Positions 35,866 through 43,641 of a stretch of DNA of 64,000 bases are shown in pieces. The notes under the pieces are model-generated. The model searched no databases. It was not told where the DNA came from and was given only the letters and a program-made list of their open reading frames with translations. Origin of the DNA: Sphingomonas adhaesiva (GTDB taxonomy: Bacteria; Pseudomonadota; Alphaproteobacteria; Sphingomonadales; Sphingomonadaceae); contig NZ_JAQIJT010000001.1 of NCBI RefSeq assembly GCF_036946125.1, forward strand, positions 513,501-577,500, given 5' to 3'. The first letter of the stretch is position 1. Each line of letters begins with the position of its first letter. The position numbers and the translations under genes are program-made.

Positions 35866-36177
35866 TTACGCGTAGGCGGCGCTGCCGCGGCGGTAGGCGT
35901 TGCCGCCCTGACCGGAAAGAAGCTGCAGGCGGCGGCGAACATTTGCCGCCATCAGGTTCACGTAGATGCGGCAGGTGTCGTTGAGGCGGTCGGCTTCTTC
36001 CGCCAGCTCGCGCAGTTCCGGCGTGGCGGGGCCGTCGCCCAGCGCGCGCAGCGTGTCGATCGCCTTCAGCTTGTTCGCGGTGGCGCGCTCCAGCGCGTTG
36101 ATGTCGTTGCTCTTGAGCGCGGCGATCTCGGCATGAAGCAGGTCGATCACGCGGACCAGCGCGTCACGCCTATTCAT
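35866..36177 (-). CDS. flgN: FlgN-like flagellar chaperone
   Basis: A 103-residue helical protein that overlaps the end of flgM by 8 bases; flgM-flgN is the standard pair. It shows the FlgN/FlgN-like pattern of heptad helices: LVRVIDLLHAEIAALKSNDINALERATANKLKAIDTL. FlgN keeps the hook-associated proteins FlgK and FlgL ready for export. Identity in this family is low, so position weighs heavily. The long hairpin follows its stop codon. Confidence 0.78.
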   Translation of the reverse strand: MNRRDALVRVIDLLHAEIAALKSNDINALERATANKLKAIDTLRALGDGPATPELRELAEEADRLNDTCRIYVNLMAANVRRRLQLLSGQGGNAYRRGSAAYA

Positions 36178-36469
36178 TCGACATCCAGTCGTACTTGAGC
36201 GCGATCAGCTGATCCGCGATCGTCGCGGGGGAGAGCGGGAAGGTGCCGTTGGCGATCGCGCTCTTGATCATCTGCACGCGCTCCACGTCGACCGGCGCCG
36301 AGGACGCCATCGAGCGCGACAGCGTTTCGGGCGCGGCGGGTGCCGGCGTCCGGACGGGTGCCGGCGGGGTCGACGCTGCGGCCACGGGCGTGGTCGCCGC
36401 GGCGCGCGGGACGCTGCCAGCGCGAAGATCGCCTGCCTTGATCGTTGACGTACTTACCGAATCTACCAT
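36170..36469 (-). CDS. flgM: Anti-sigma-28 factor FlgM
   Basis: A 99-residue protein. The N-terminal 55 residues are Pro/Ala/Thr-rich and unfolded-looking, as in known FlgM. The C-terminal sigma-binding region is clear: VDVERVQMIKSAIANGTFPL, then SPATIADQLI (about 60-90). FlgM holds FliA inactive until the hook is complete and is then exported. A well-formed FliA-type promoter 34-60 bases upstream implies feedback control of FlgM by FliA. Confidence 0.92.
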   Translation of the reverse strand: MVDSVSTSTIKAGDLRAGSVPRAAATTPVAAASTPPAPVRTPAPAAPETLSRSMASSAPVDVERVQMIKSAIANGTFPLSPATIADQLIALKYDWMSNE

Positions 36470-36502
36470 GTCCGCACCTGTGGGGCTCCGCTGACATCGG
36501 CA

Positions 36503-36529
36503 AAAACGGCAGGTTGCGGGGAGACTTTA
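36503..36529 (-). promoter_or_regulatory. FliA-type promoter of flgM-flgN
   Basis: On the minus strand TAAA (36529-36526), 15 bases, GCCGTTTT (36510-36503), preceded by GC and followed by a G at the next position as in other copies. It is the best match in the window to the E. coli sigma-28 form TAAA-N15-GCCGATAA. Confidence 0.8.
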
Positions 36530-36535
36530 GCATTT

Positions 36536-37045
36536 TTATTCGGGCCAGCCGGGCAGGGTCGCGCGGCCCTGCGCGACGGCCACCGCCTGCACCGGGCGGG
36601 GGGCGTCGTCGACCTTCACCGTCAGGCGGGCGCCGGGGGCGGCGTCACCCATCGCGATACCCTCGCGCGTGATCGAGAAGCCGTCCGCGCCGGCCTCGAT
36701 CGTCACCGGGTCGCCGCGGCGGATCACGGGCGCGGCGGCGACCGGCACCATCGGCGTGGGCGTCGCGGCCGCGGGCGCGGCGGCGCGGGGCGGGGCGATG
36801 ACGGGGACGAAGATGCGCCACGACGGCCCGGCGCAGGCGATCACGACCGCGTCGTGCGCCTCGCTGCGCCACGACATCGCCACCATCGGGCAGGACGCCA
36901 GCCGCAGCCGCGGGTCGACCGGCGCCCGCGCGCCGCCCACGACGCCGATCGGCTGCGTGGTGAAGGACGCGACCGCGCGGTCGAGCGCGGCGGTATCCTG
37001 GAAGCTGCCCGCGGCGGCGGCGGCGAGAAGGAGCGAGGCGATCAT
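36536..37045 (-). CDS. flgA: Flagellar P-ring assembly chaperone FlgA
   Basis: A 169-residue periplasmic protein. A short signal peptide (MIASLLLAAAAAGSFQ) precedes the mature part. The C-terminal SAF-like domain shows RRGDPVTIEAGADGFSITREG, then MGDAAPGARLTVKV, the pattern that identifies FlgA. It helps FlgI form the P-ring. The start overlaps the stop of the stator-like gene upstream by four bases, so its transcription is tied to that pair rather than to flgB. The middle contains a Pro/Ala-rich insertion. Confidence 0.88.
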   Translation of the reverse strand: MIASLLLAAAAAGSFQDTAALDRAVASFTTQPIGVVGGARAPVDPRLRLASCPMVAMSWRSEAHDAVVIACAGPSWRIFVPVIAPPRAAAPAAATPTPMVPVAAAPVIRRGDPVTIEAGADGFSITREGIAMGDAAPGARLTVKVDDAPRPVQAVAVAQGRATLPGWPE

Positions 37046-37584
37046 TGCGATGGTCCCTGTGCGCGGGCCGTGGTGGCCGCGGTCTCGCCGGCGAAGGCGA
37101 GGGTGACGATGACATGGCGTCCGGTGGTGGCGCGCGCGGTGGCGAGGTCGAGGCGATTGTCCGGTACGCCGTTGGTGGTCAGCGCGGCGACGATCGCGCG
37201 TGCGCGCTCCGCGGCGAGCGCGGTGGCGCTGCCGCTGGCCGGGTCGACGTCGGCGGCGCTGCCGTCGGTCGCGCCGGTGACGGTCAGGCGCACGCGCGGG
37301 TCGCGCAGCTCCGCCTTCGCCCAGGCGATCAGCGGGTCGGGCGTGCCCGGCAGCGCGGCGCTGGCCACGTCGAAGCCGGTCACGCCGTGGCTGGCGACCG
37401 CGATCGCGGGTGCCTCGATGCCGAAGCCCGCGGCCAGCCCCTGCGCCAGCACGCGCGGGTCCATGTCCTTCTGCGTCTGGAGCAGGACGAAGAAGCCGAC
37501 CAGCAGCAGCGACAGATCGGCGAGCGTGATGAGCCACAGCGAGCGGCCGCCATGCTCCTCGGGGAAATCGTCCTCGGCGGTCAT
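37042..37584 (-). CDS. Short MotB-like stator protein (second stator pair)
   Basis: A 180-residue protein with one N-terminal membrane helix, WLITLADLSLLLVGFFVLLQ. D23 in it stands where the ion-binding Asp of MotB (Asp32 in E. coli) is found. The C-terminal half resembles an OmpA/MotB peptidoglycan domain (ERARAIVAALTTNGVPDNRLDLA) but is short and lacks clear conserved arginines in places. The main MotB of this window (48375) is 299 residues long. It is translationally coupled on both sides to the PomA-like gene and flgA. A function in torque or in sensing load is possible; a non-motor ion channel cannot be ruled out. Confidence 0.72.
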   Translation of the reverse strand: MTAEDDFPEEHGGRSLWLITLADLSLLLVGFFVLLQTQKDMDPRVLAQGLAAGFGIEAPAIAVASHGVTGFDVASAALPGTPDPLIAWAKAELRDPRVRLTVTGATDGSAADVDPASGSATALAAERARAIVAALTTNGVPDNRLDLATARATTGRHVIVTLAFAGETAATTARAQGPSQ

Positions 37585-38279
37585 GCGGCCTCCGCCTCGG
37601 GCGCCAGATCGTCGCCGTCCTCATAGGTGTCGAAGGCGGTCGGCCGCGCGGTGGTACGCGGCGCCTCGCGCTCGGCCAGCGCCACCAGCGGCGCCACCAG
37701 CCGCAGCCGCTCGATCGCCTCCGCCCGCGCCGCCTGGCGCAGCCGCGAGGCGATCGGCATCGCGAGCAGATGCGCGGCGAGCGCGCCGTAGAGCGTGGCG
37801 AGCAGCGCGATCGCCATCGCGCCGCCGATCGCGCGCGGATCGGCCATGCGCGTGAACATCGCGACCAGCCCGACGAGCGTGCCGACCATTCCCATCGCGG
37901 GCAACGCCTCGGCCAGGCTGGTCCAGGCGTCGGCCACGGTGCGATGCCGCTCGATCCGGGCGCGGCGCGCTTCGTCCAGCGCGCGCGAGATGTCGGCGGG
38001 GGGAGCGGCGTCGACGACCTGCGCGATCGCCTGCGCCACGTCCTTGTCCGCAATGACGGTGCGGTCGAGCGCGACGACGCCGTGGCGCCGCGCAATCCGC
38101 GACAGCGTCGCGATCTGCTCCAGCAGCGCCTCCGCGCGGAAGCGTCGTCGCGGCAGCACCGCCAGCGCGAGGAACGCGCGCAGCAGATCGCGCGCGGGCG
38201 TGCGCAGGATGGTGGCCAGCGTCGCGCCGCCGAAGACGATCGCCAGCGCGGCCGGGTCGATGAAGGTGCCGAAGGTCAT
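37581..38279 (-). CDS. PomA/MotA-like stator protein missing the first membrane helix (second stator pair)
   Basis: A 232-residue MotA/TolQ/ExbB-family protein. FGTFIDPAALAIVFGGATLATIL matches the second helix region of PomA/MotP (FIDVPSLLIVVGG type), and LAEALPAMGMVGTLVGLVAM, then MADPRAIGGAMAIALLATLYG, are the conserved helices 3 and 4. The first helix of PomA is absent: an in-frame TAA lies three codons upstream of the ATG, so it has not been missed. It is more like PomA/MotP than the 287-residue MotA at 47506. It begins an operon with a short MotB-like gene and flgA, divergent from flgB. Confidence 0.78.
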   Translation of the reverse strand: MTFGTFIDPAALAIVFGGATLATILRTPARDLLRAFLALAVLPRRRFRAEALLEQIATLSRIARRHGVVALDRTVIADKDVAQAIAQVVDAAPPADISRALDEARRARIERHRTVADAWTSLAEALPAMGMVGTLVGLVAMFTRMADPRAIGGAMAIALLATLYGALAAHLLAMPIASRLRQAARAEAIERLRLVAPLVALAEREAPRTTARPTAFDTYEDGDDLAPEAEAA

Positions 38280-38351
38280 GCCCCGTTATTTGCAAGGGGC
38301 GGGCCAAATGCGGGCGCGCGCTGTCAGCTCGCGTCGCCGCCGGCGGCACCG

Positions 38352-38365
38352 GCAACCGCTTTGCC
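38352..38365 (-). promoter_or_regulatory. Possible sigma-54 promoter of the second stator pair
   Basis: GGCAAAGCGGTTGC on the minus strand has the GG-N10-GC spacing but a poor -24 box. It is one of several GGCAA/TTGCC repeats in this GC-rich divergent region, so it may be fortuitous. Confidence 0.3.
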
Positions 38366-38430
38366 GGCAACCGGCAAGCCTTTGCCGCTCCGCCCCGGCG
38401 ATGCGATTTCACCGCATCTCCCAGCGCAAT

Positions 38431-38446
38431 TGGCACGCCCCTTGCT
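38431..38446 (+). promoter_or_regulatory. Sigma-54 promoter of the flgB operon
   Basis: TGGCACGCCCCTTGCT fits the sigma-54 consensus at every defined position. The predicted start near 38458 leaves a leader of about 30 bases with AAAGGAGG (38471-38478) before the flgB ATG. Confidence 0.88.
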
Positions 38447-38487
38447 GATGGTCCCGTGCACCTGTCGTGCAAAGGAGGATCGCCCCG

Positions 38488-38829
38488 ATGGCGGACACAT
38501 TGTTCGGAGTTCACGGCGCCGCGCTGGAAGTGCGCGGTCAGCGCATGGGCGTGCTGGCGTCGAACATCGCCAATGCCTCCACGCCGAACTTCAAGGCGCG
38601 CGACATCGATTTCAAGGCCGCGCTCGGCGCGGTCGAGGCGAACGGCGCGGATGCCATCGGCGCGGCGACCCGGTACCGCATCCCCACCAACCCGTCGATG
38701 GACGGCAATACGGTGGAGCTGGCGACCGAGCAGACCGCGTTCGCGGAAAATGCGGTCCAGTATCAGACGACGCTGTCGTTCCTGAACGGGCGCATCAACC
38801 AGATCACCCGCGCGCTGAAGGGGGAGTAA
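38488..38829 (+). CDS. flgB: Flagellar proximal rod protein FlgB
   Basis: A 113-residue rod protein. The N-terminal rod/hook motif LEVRGQRMGVLASNIANASTPNFKARDIDFK and the C-terminal helix QYQTTLSFLNGRINQI are typical. The start at 38488 is set by the AAAGGAGG site nine bases upstream; seven further codons in frame are ignored. It is the first gene of the flgBCDEFGHIJKL operon, under a sigma-54 promoter. Confidence 0.94.
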   Translation: MADTLFGVHGAALEVRGQRMGVLASNIANASTPNFKARDIDFKAALGAVEANGADAIGAATRYRIPTNPSMDGNTVELATEQTAFAENAVQYQTTLSFLNGRINQITRALKGE

Positions 38830-38833
38830 GCGC

Positions 38834-39247
38834 ATGTCCACCGCCTCTCCGATGACCATCTTCCAGGTCGCCGGCCGCGCCATGTCGGCGCAGCTGACCC
38901 GGATGAACACCACCGCGTCGAACCTGGCGAATGCCGGCGGGGTCGCGGGGTCGGCCGACGCCGCCTACAAGACGATGAAGCCGGTGTTCCGCACCAGCTT
39001 CGACCAGGCGACCGGGCTGTCGACGGTCGACGTGCAGCAGATCGTCACCGCGGGTGAGGCGCCGACCAAGCGCTACGACCCCGCCAATCCGATGGCGGAC
39101 AAGGACGGCAACGTCTTCGAGGCCGCGGTCGATGAATCGCGCGAGCTGGTCGACATGATGGAGACCGCCCGCACCTACCAGAACAACGTCGAGGTCATGC
39201 AGACGGCCAAGACGCTGATCCTCGACACGATCAAGATGGGTCGCTGA
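38834..39247 (+). CDS. flgC: Flagellar proximal rod protein FlgC
   Basis: A 137-residue rod protein. RAMSAQLTRMNTTASNLANAGG is the family N-terminal helix, and ELVDMMETARTYQNNVEVMQTAKTLILDTI the C-terminal one. It includes PTKRYDPANPMADKDGNVF, the characteristic loop of FlgC. It lies 4 bases after flgB. Confidence 0.96.
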   Translation: MSTASPMTIFQVAGRAMSAQLTRMNTTASNLANAGGVAGSADAAYKTMKPVFRTSFDQATGLSTVDVQQIVTAGEAPTKRYDPANPMADKDGNVFEAAVDESRELVDMMETARTYQNNVEVMQTAKTLILDTIKMGR

Positions 39248-39249
39248 AC

Positions 39250-39999
39250 ATGGCCACGAGCAGCATCGCCAACACCAGCACGACGTCGCTGGACCAGCAG
39301 ATCAAGGACCGCGGCATCAGCCGCACGGTCACGTCCGGCGGCGCGACGACGCAGCTGAACACCACCGGCACCAAGACGACGCTGGGGCAGAACGATTTCC
39401 TGCGGCTGATGACCGCGCAGATGCAGTATCAGGACCCGTTCAACCCGGTCGACAACACCCAGATGGTGTCGCAGATGGCGACGCTGTCGCAGGTGTCGGG
39501 CATCGCGCAGATGAACTCGTCGCTCAGCACGATCATGACGCGGCTGGGCGCCACCAGCACGTCGGACGCGATGAGCTACGTCGGCAAGACCGTGCTGACC
39601 GATGGCACCACCGCGCAGGAGCGCGTGTCGGGCGGCGTCGCGGGCGCGGTCGAGCTGGCGGGCGATGCGACCAGCGTCGACGTCGAGATCTACGACAACG
39701 ACGGCACCAACGTGAAGACGGTGTCGCTCGGCGCGCAGGCGTCGGGCACCGTCGACTATCAGTGGGACGGCAAGGACGCGCAGGGCAATAAGGTGTCCAA
39801 CGGTCCCTATACCATCCGCGTCACCGCGCTCGACAAGAACGCCGCCACCGCCACCACCCCCGCGGGTGCCGCGGTGAAGGCCAGTTCGCTGGTCTGGGCG
39901 CCGGTCGAAACCGTCTCGCTGCCCGCCGGCGGCGACCCCGTCCTGAACGTTACCGGCCTCGGTACCGTGAAGCCTTCCGCGATCCGCAAGGTCGCCTGA
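39250..39999 (+). CDS. flgD: Flagellar hook capping protein FlgD
   Basis: A 249-residue scaffold that caps the growing hook. The N-terminal export and assembly region holds LGQNDFLRLMTAQMQYQDPFNPVDNTQMVSQMA, the family signature. A tudor-like/FlgD Ig-like domain follows with VEIYDNDGTNVKTVSLG and VDYQWDGKDAQGNKVSNGPYTI. The far N-terminus is Ser/Thr-rich. It starts 2 bases after flgC stops. Confidence 0.95.
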   Translation: MATSSIANTSTTSLDQQIKDRGISRTVTSGGATTQLNTTGTKTTLGQNDFLRLMTAQMQYQDPFNPVDNTQMVSQMATLSQVSGIAQMNSSLSTIMTRLGATSTSDAMSYVGKTVLTDGTTAQERVSGGVAGAVELAGDATSVDVEIYDNDGTNVKTVSLGAQASGTVDYQWDGKDAQGNKVSNGPYTIRVTALDKNAATATTPAGAAVKASSLVWAPVETVSLPAGGDPVLNVTGLGTVKPSAIRKVA

Positions 40000-40035
40000 T
40001 CCCCCCCTTCGCCCCCATCACCCAGGAGTACCCCC

Positions 40036-41316
40036 ATGTCCTTCTACACTTCGCTTTCCGGTCTCCAGGCCATGCAGACCGACATGGCGACGATCAGCCA
40101 CAACCTGGCGAACGTCTCCACCACCGGCTTCAAGAAGAGCCGCACCGACTTCTCCGACGTCATCGCGTCCAGCGTGTCGACCGACCCGCGCAAGATGGTC
40201 GGCTCGGGCGTGGTCGTGAAGGGTACGACGCAGCAGTTCAAGGAAGGCAACCTGTCGACCACCAGCAACGCGCTCGACCTCGCGCTGGTGGGCGAGGGCT
40301 TCTTCATCATGAAGTCGACCGGCCTGTCGGACCAGGTGAACTACAGCCGCAACGGCGCCTTCTCGGTCGACTCGGATCGTAACGTGGTCGACGCGCAGGG
40401 CAGCTTCCTGATGGTCTATCCGGTCGACAACGACGGCAACGTGACCGCCACCGGCGAGAAGGGCCTCACCAACCTGCAGATCCAGCAGACCTCGGGCACG
40501 CCGAAGGCGACCGACGGCGTCACCACCTCGGTCCAGGTGTCGTCGACCTCGACGATCAAGGATCCGGCGAAGTTCAACCGGACGGATACGACCACGTACA
40601 ACAACTCGGTCGCGACGCGCATCTACGATGCCAACGGCAATGCGATGACGATGACCAACTACTATGTGCGGACCGGCGGCGTCGACACGGCGAACGGCCT
40701 GACCGGCACGTGGCAGATGTTCACGTTCATCGGCGACCAGCAGATGAAGGGCCCCGGCCAGACCACCGCGGGTCCGGTCACGCTGACCTATGACAACACC
40801 GGCGCGCTGAAGACGCCGAGCCCGGCGGAGGTACAGTTCCAGAGCTTCATCCCGACCTCGGGCGCGGCGGCGCAGACGGTCAAGCTGTCGCTCACCGGCT
40901 CGACGCAGCTGTCGTCGGCCTTTTCGGTGAATGCCAAGAGCCAGAACGGCATCGCGGTCGGCCAGCTGGCGGGTGTCACCGTCACCGACGGTGGTCTGAT
41001 CCAGGCGAGCTTCTCCAACGGCGACATCGTGCCGCTGGGCAAGGTGGCGCTGGCGAAGTTCTCGACCCCCACGGGTCTGCGCCAGGTCGGCAACAGCTAT
41101 TGGCAGGCGACCGGCGTGTCGGGCACCGCGTCGCTCGGCGCGGCCAGCTCGGACGGGTTCGGCGCGCTGATGTCGGGCACGATCGAGGGGTCGAACGTCG
41201 ACATCACCGAGGAGCTGGTGAACCTGATCGCGGCGCAGCGCAATTTCCAGGCGAACGCCAAGGCGCTCGATACCGCGACGCAGGTGTCGCAGGCGATCCT
41301 GAACATCCGCTCGTAA
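40036..41316 (+). CDS. flgE: Flagellar hook protein FlgE
   Basis: A 426-residue hook subunit. The N-terminal motif MSFYTSLSGLQAMQTDMATISHNLANVSTTGFKKSR, the repeated beta-domain region with EGFFIMKS and the C-terminal EGSNVDITEELVNLIAAQRNFQANAKALDTATQ are all present. AGGAG precedes the ATG. The codon choice (many ACC, AAC, GTC) is that of a highly expressed gene. Confidence 0.96.
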   Translation: MSFYTSLSGLQAMQTDMATISHNLANVSTTGFKKSRTDFSDVIASSVSTDPRKMVGSGVVVKGTTQQFKEGNLSTTSNALDLALVGEGFFIMKSTGLSDQVNYSRNGAFSVDSDRNVVDAQGSFLMVYPVDNDGNVTATGEKGLTNLQIQQTSGTPKATDGVTTSVQVSSTSTIKDPAKFNRTDTTTYNNSVATRIYDANGNAMTMTNYYVRTGGVDTANGLTGTWQMFTFIGDQQMKGPGQTTAGPVTLTYDNTGALKTPSPAEVQFQSFIPTSGAAAQTVKLSLTGSTQLSSAFSVNAKSQNGIAVGQLAGVTVTDGGLIQASFSNGDIVPLGKVALAKFSTPTGLRQVGNSYWQATGVSGTASLGAASSDGFGALMSGTIEGSNVDITEELVNLIAAQRNFQANAKALDTATQVSQAILNIRS

Positions 41317-41342
41317 TCACGGCACATCGGGGAAGCTGACAG

Positions 41343-42095
41343 GTGGACAAGCTCGTCTATACCGCGGCGACCGGGCTGCGCGCGCACATGGCCGCGCAGG
41401 CCGCGATCGCGAACAACATGGCGAACGCGTCCACCACCGGCTTTCGCGCCGATCGCGTCGTCTTCGACCGCATCATCCTGTCCGACGGCACGTCGGCGCT
41501 GTCCGCGCGCCAGCCGACCGGCGAGGAAGTGAAGGACATCGACCGCACGCAGGGCGCGATCCAGCAGACCGGGCGCCCGCTGGACGTGGCGCTGAGCGAC
41601 GTCGACAGCTGGATCGCGGTGCAGGCCGCCGACGGCAGCGAGGCGTACACCCGGCGCGGCGACCTGACGGTCAATGCGTCGGGCACGCTGGAAACCGGCG
41701 ACGGCTTCCTGGTGATGGGCGAGGGCGGCGGGCCGATCACGCTGCCGCCGTACAGCCAGCTGTCGATCGGCGGCGACGGCACCATCTCCATCCAGGCACA
41801 GGGCGACACCGCGCCGCCCGCGCCGATCGACAAGATCAAGCTCGTCTCCGCCAAGGGCAGCGAGACGGTGAAGGGTCTCGACAACCTGATGCGCGTGAGG
41901 GGCGGCGGCGCGCTGCCCGCCAACCTGGACGCGAAGCTCGCGTCCGGCGCGCTGGAATCGTCGAACGTCAACATGACCCAGGCGCTGGTCGACATGATCG
42001 AGAACCAGCGCAGCTACGAGGTGCAGGCGAACCTGCTGAAGGAAGCGCGCACCATGGACGAATCGAGCGCATCCGTGATGCGCTTGCCGGGCTGA
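41343..42095 (+). CDS. flgF: Flagellar proximal rod protein FlgF
   Basis: A 250-residue rod protein. The start is a GTG (41343) preceded by GGGGAAG. LVYTAATGLRAHMAAQAAIANNMANASTTGFRADR is the family N-terminus, and ESSNVNMTQALVDMIENQRSYEVQANLL the C-terminus. It lies between flgE and flgG as usual. Confidence 0.94.
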   Translation: MDKLVYTAATGLRAHMAAQAAIANNMANASTTGFRADRVVFDRIILSDGTSALSARQPTGEEVKDIDRTQGAIQQTGRPLDVALSDVDSWIAVQAADGSEAYTRRGDLTVNASGTLETGDGFLVMGEGGGPITLPPYSQLSIGGDGTISIQAQGDTAPPAPIDKIKLVSAKGSETVKGLDNLMRVRGGGALPANLDAKLASGALESSNVNMTQALVDMIENQRSYEVQANLLKEARTMDESSASVMRLPG

Positions 42096-42109
42096 GGAAG
42101 GATGATCTC

Positions 42110-42901
42110 ATGACCACCGCCGCCATGCACATCGCGCGTACCGGGCTCGACGCCCAGGATACGCGGATGCGGGTGATCTCGAACAACCTCGCCAACGTCA
42201 ACACGACCGCGTTCAAGCGCGATCGCGCGACGTTCGAGACGCTGTCCTATCAGGTCGTGACCGCCGCGGGCGCGCAGTCGACCTCGGAAAGCAAGTACGC
42301 CACCGGGCTGAACCTGGGCACCGGCGTGCGCGTGCAGGGCACGTCGCGCACCGAAACGCAGGGCTCGATGAACCAGACCGGCAACTCGCTCGACGTGGCG
42401 CTGGACGGCGACGGCTATTTCCAGGTGCAGATGCCCGGCGGCCAGCTGGGCTATACCCGCGCCGGCAATTTCTCGCGCAGTCCCGAGGGGCAGCTGGTCA
42501 CGAGCCAGGGCTATCAGGTGATGCCCGGCATCACCGTGCCGCAGAACGCGACCCAGATCACGATCGGCCTCGATGGCACCGTCAGCGCGACCTTGCCGGG
42601 GCAGGCCGAGGCGCAGAACCTGGGCCAGCTTCAGGTCGCCAGCTTCCCCAATCCCGCGGGGCTGACGTCGAATGGCGACAATTTCCTGCTGGAAAGCGGT
42701 GCCAGCGGGGCCGCCAACCTAGGCGTGCCCGGGCAGGACGGCCGCGGCCGCGTGCGTCAGGGCAATCTGGAGGCGAGCAACGTGAACGTGGTGGAGGAGC
42801 TGGTCGACATGATCGAGACCCAGCGCGCCTATGAGGTCAATTCGAAGATGATCTCGGCGACCGACGACATGTTGAAATACGTTAACCAGAATCTGTCATA
42901 G
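42110..42901 (+). CDS. flgG: Flagellar distal rod protein FlgG
   Basis: A 263-residue distal rod protein. The signature is MHIARTGLDAQDTRMRVISNNLANVNTTAFKRDRA at the N-terminus, then DGDGYFQVQMPGGQLGYTRAGNF, and EASNVNVVEELVDMIETQRAYEVNSKMISATDDMLKY at the end. Length equals that of the enteric protein (260). It begins 14 bases after flgF. Confidence 0.97.
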   Translation: MTTAAMHIARTGLDAQDTRMRVISNNLANVNTTAFKRDRATFETLSYQVVTAAGAQSTSESKYATGLNLGTGVRVQGTSRTETQGSMNQTGNSLDVALDGDGYFQVQMPGGQLGYTRAGNFSRSPEGQLVTSQGYQVMPGITVPQNATQITIGLDGTVSATLPGQAEAQNLGQLQVASFPNPAGLTSNGDNFLLESGASGAANLGVPGQDGRGRVRQGNLEASNVNVVEELVDMIETQRAYEVNSKMISATDDMLKYVNQNLS

Positions 42902-42912
42902 GATTCGCCGCC

Positions 42913-43641
42913 ATGACGCTACGCGCTTCTCTCTCCGCCGCTTACTGGGTCGAGGCCACGCTGGGCGTGACCGCCTGCGCGCTGGTCGCTGCCGCCTTCG
43001 CGCCCGGTCCTGCCGATGCCAAGCTGTTCGGTCGCAAGGCCCCCCGGGAGGATTTCTCCGTGGTGCGCGCGCCCGTCGCGGCCCCCGTAGCGGCACCCGT
43101 CGCCGACGGTTCGATCTTCCATGCCGCCGACGGCTATGCCGGGCTGCACGAGGGGTGGCGCGCACGGCGGGTCGGCGATCCGCTGACCATCGTGCTGGTG
43201 GAACGCACCGCGGCGTCCAAGTCGGCCTCGTCCAAGCTCGATTCGAAGGGCAGCTTCGGGCTGACCCCGCCGACCACCGGGCCGTTCGGCGGCCTGCTGA
43301 GCCCCAGCGACGTGGGCGCCAGCGGCAACCGCGGCTTCGGCGGCACGGGCGCGGCGGACCAGTCCAATTCGCTGTCGGGCGAGGTGTCCGTGACCGTGGC
43401 GCAGGTCTTCCCCAACGGCACCATGCTGGTCCAGGGGCAGAAGCGCGTGACGCTGAACCGCGGCGACGAATTCGTCCAGATCAAGGGGATCGTGCGCACC
43501 GCCGATGTCGACCGCGACAACCGCGTCGAGTCGACCCGCGTGGCCGACGCGCAGATCGCCTATACCGGCAAGGGCGACGTCGCCCGCGCCAGCCGCCAGG
43601 GCTGGCTGTCCCGCTTCTTCCAGGTGGTGAGCCCGTTCTGA
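42913..43641 (+). CDS. flgH: Flagellar L-ring protein FlgH
   Basis: A 242-residue outer-membrane ring protein. A signal-like segment (ACALVAAAFAPGPADA) lies at about 20-37. The L-ring core shows GWRARRVGDPLTIVLVERTAASKSASS and GTMLVQGQKRVTLNRGDEFVQIKGIVR. The usual lipoprotein cysteine (LxGC) is not in the expected place, so lipidation is uncertain; a Cys at residue 21 lies inside the hydrophobic segment. The stop overlaps the flgI start by one base. Confidence 0.92.
   Translation: MTLRASLSAAYWVEATLGVTACALVAAAFAPGPADAKLFGRKAPREDFSVVRAPVAAPVAAPVADGSIFHAADGYAGLHEGWRARRVGDPLTIVLVERTAASKSASSKLDSKGSFGLTPPTTGPFGGLLSPSDVGASGNRGFGGTGAADQSNSLSGEVSVTVAQVFPNGTMLVQGQKRVTLNRGDEFVQIKGIVRTADVDRDNRVESTRVADAQIAYTGKGDVARASRQGWLSRFFQVVSPF

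Noticed and set aside
37581..38279. PomA-like gene as a simple TolQ/ExbB homologue
   Set aside because: The ID-P-x-A-L-x-I-V-x-G-G start and the PAMGMVGTLVGLVAM helix match flagellar PomA/MotP, and it is coupled to a MotB-like gene and flgA.
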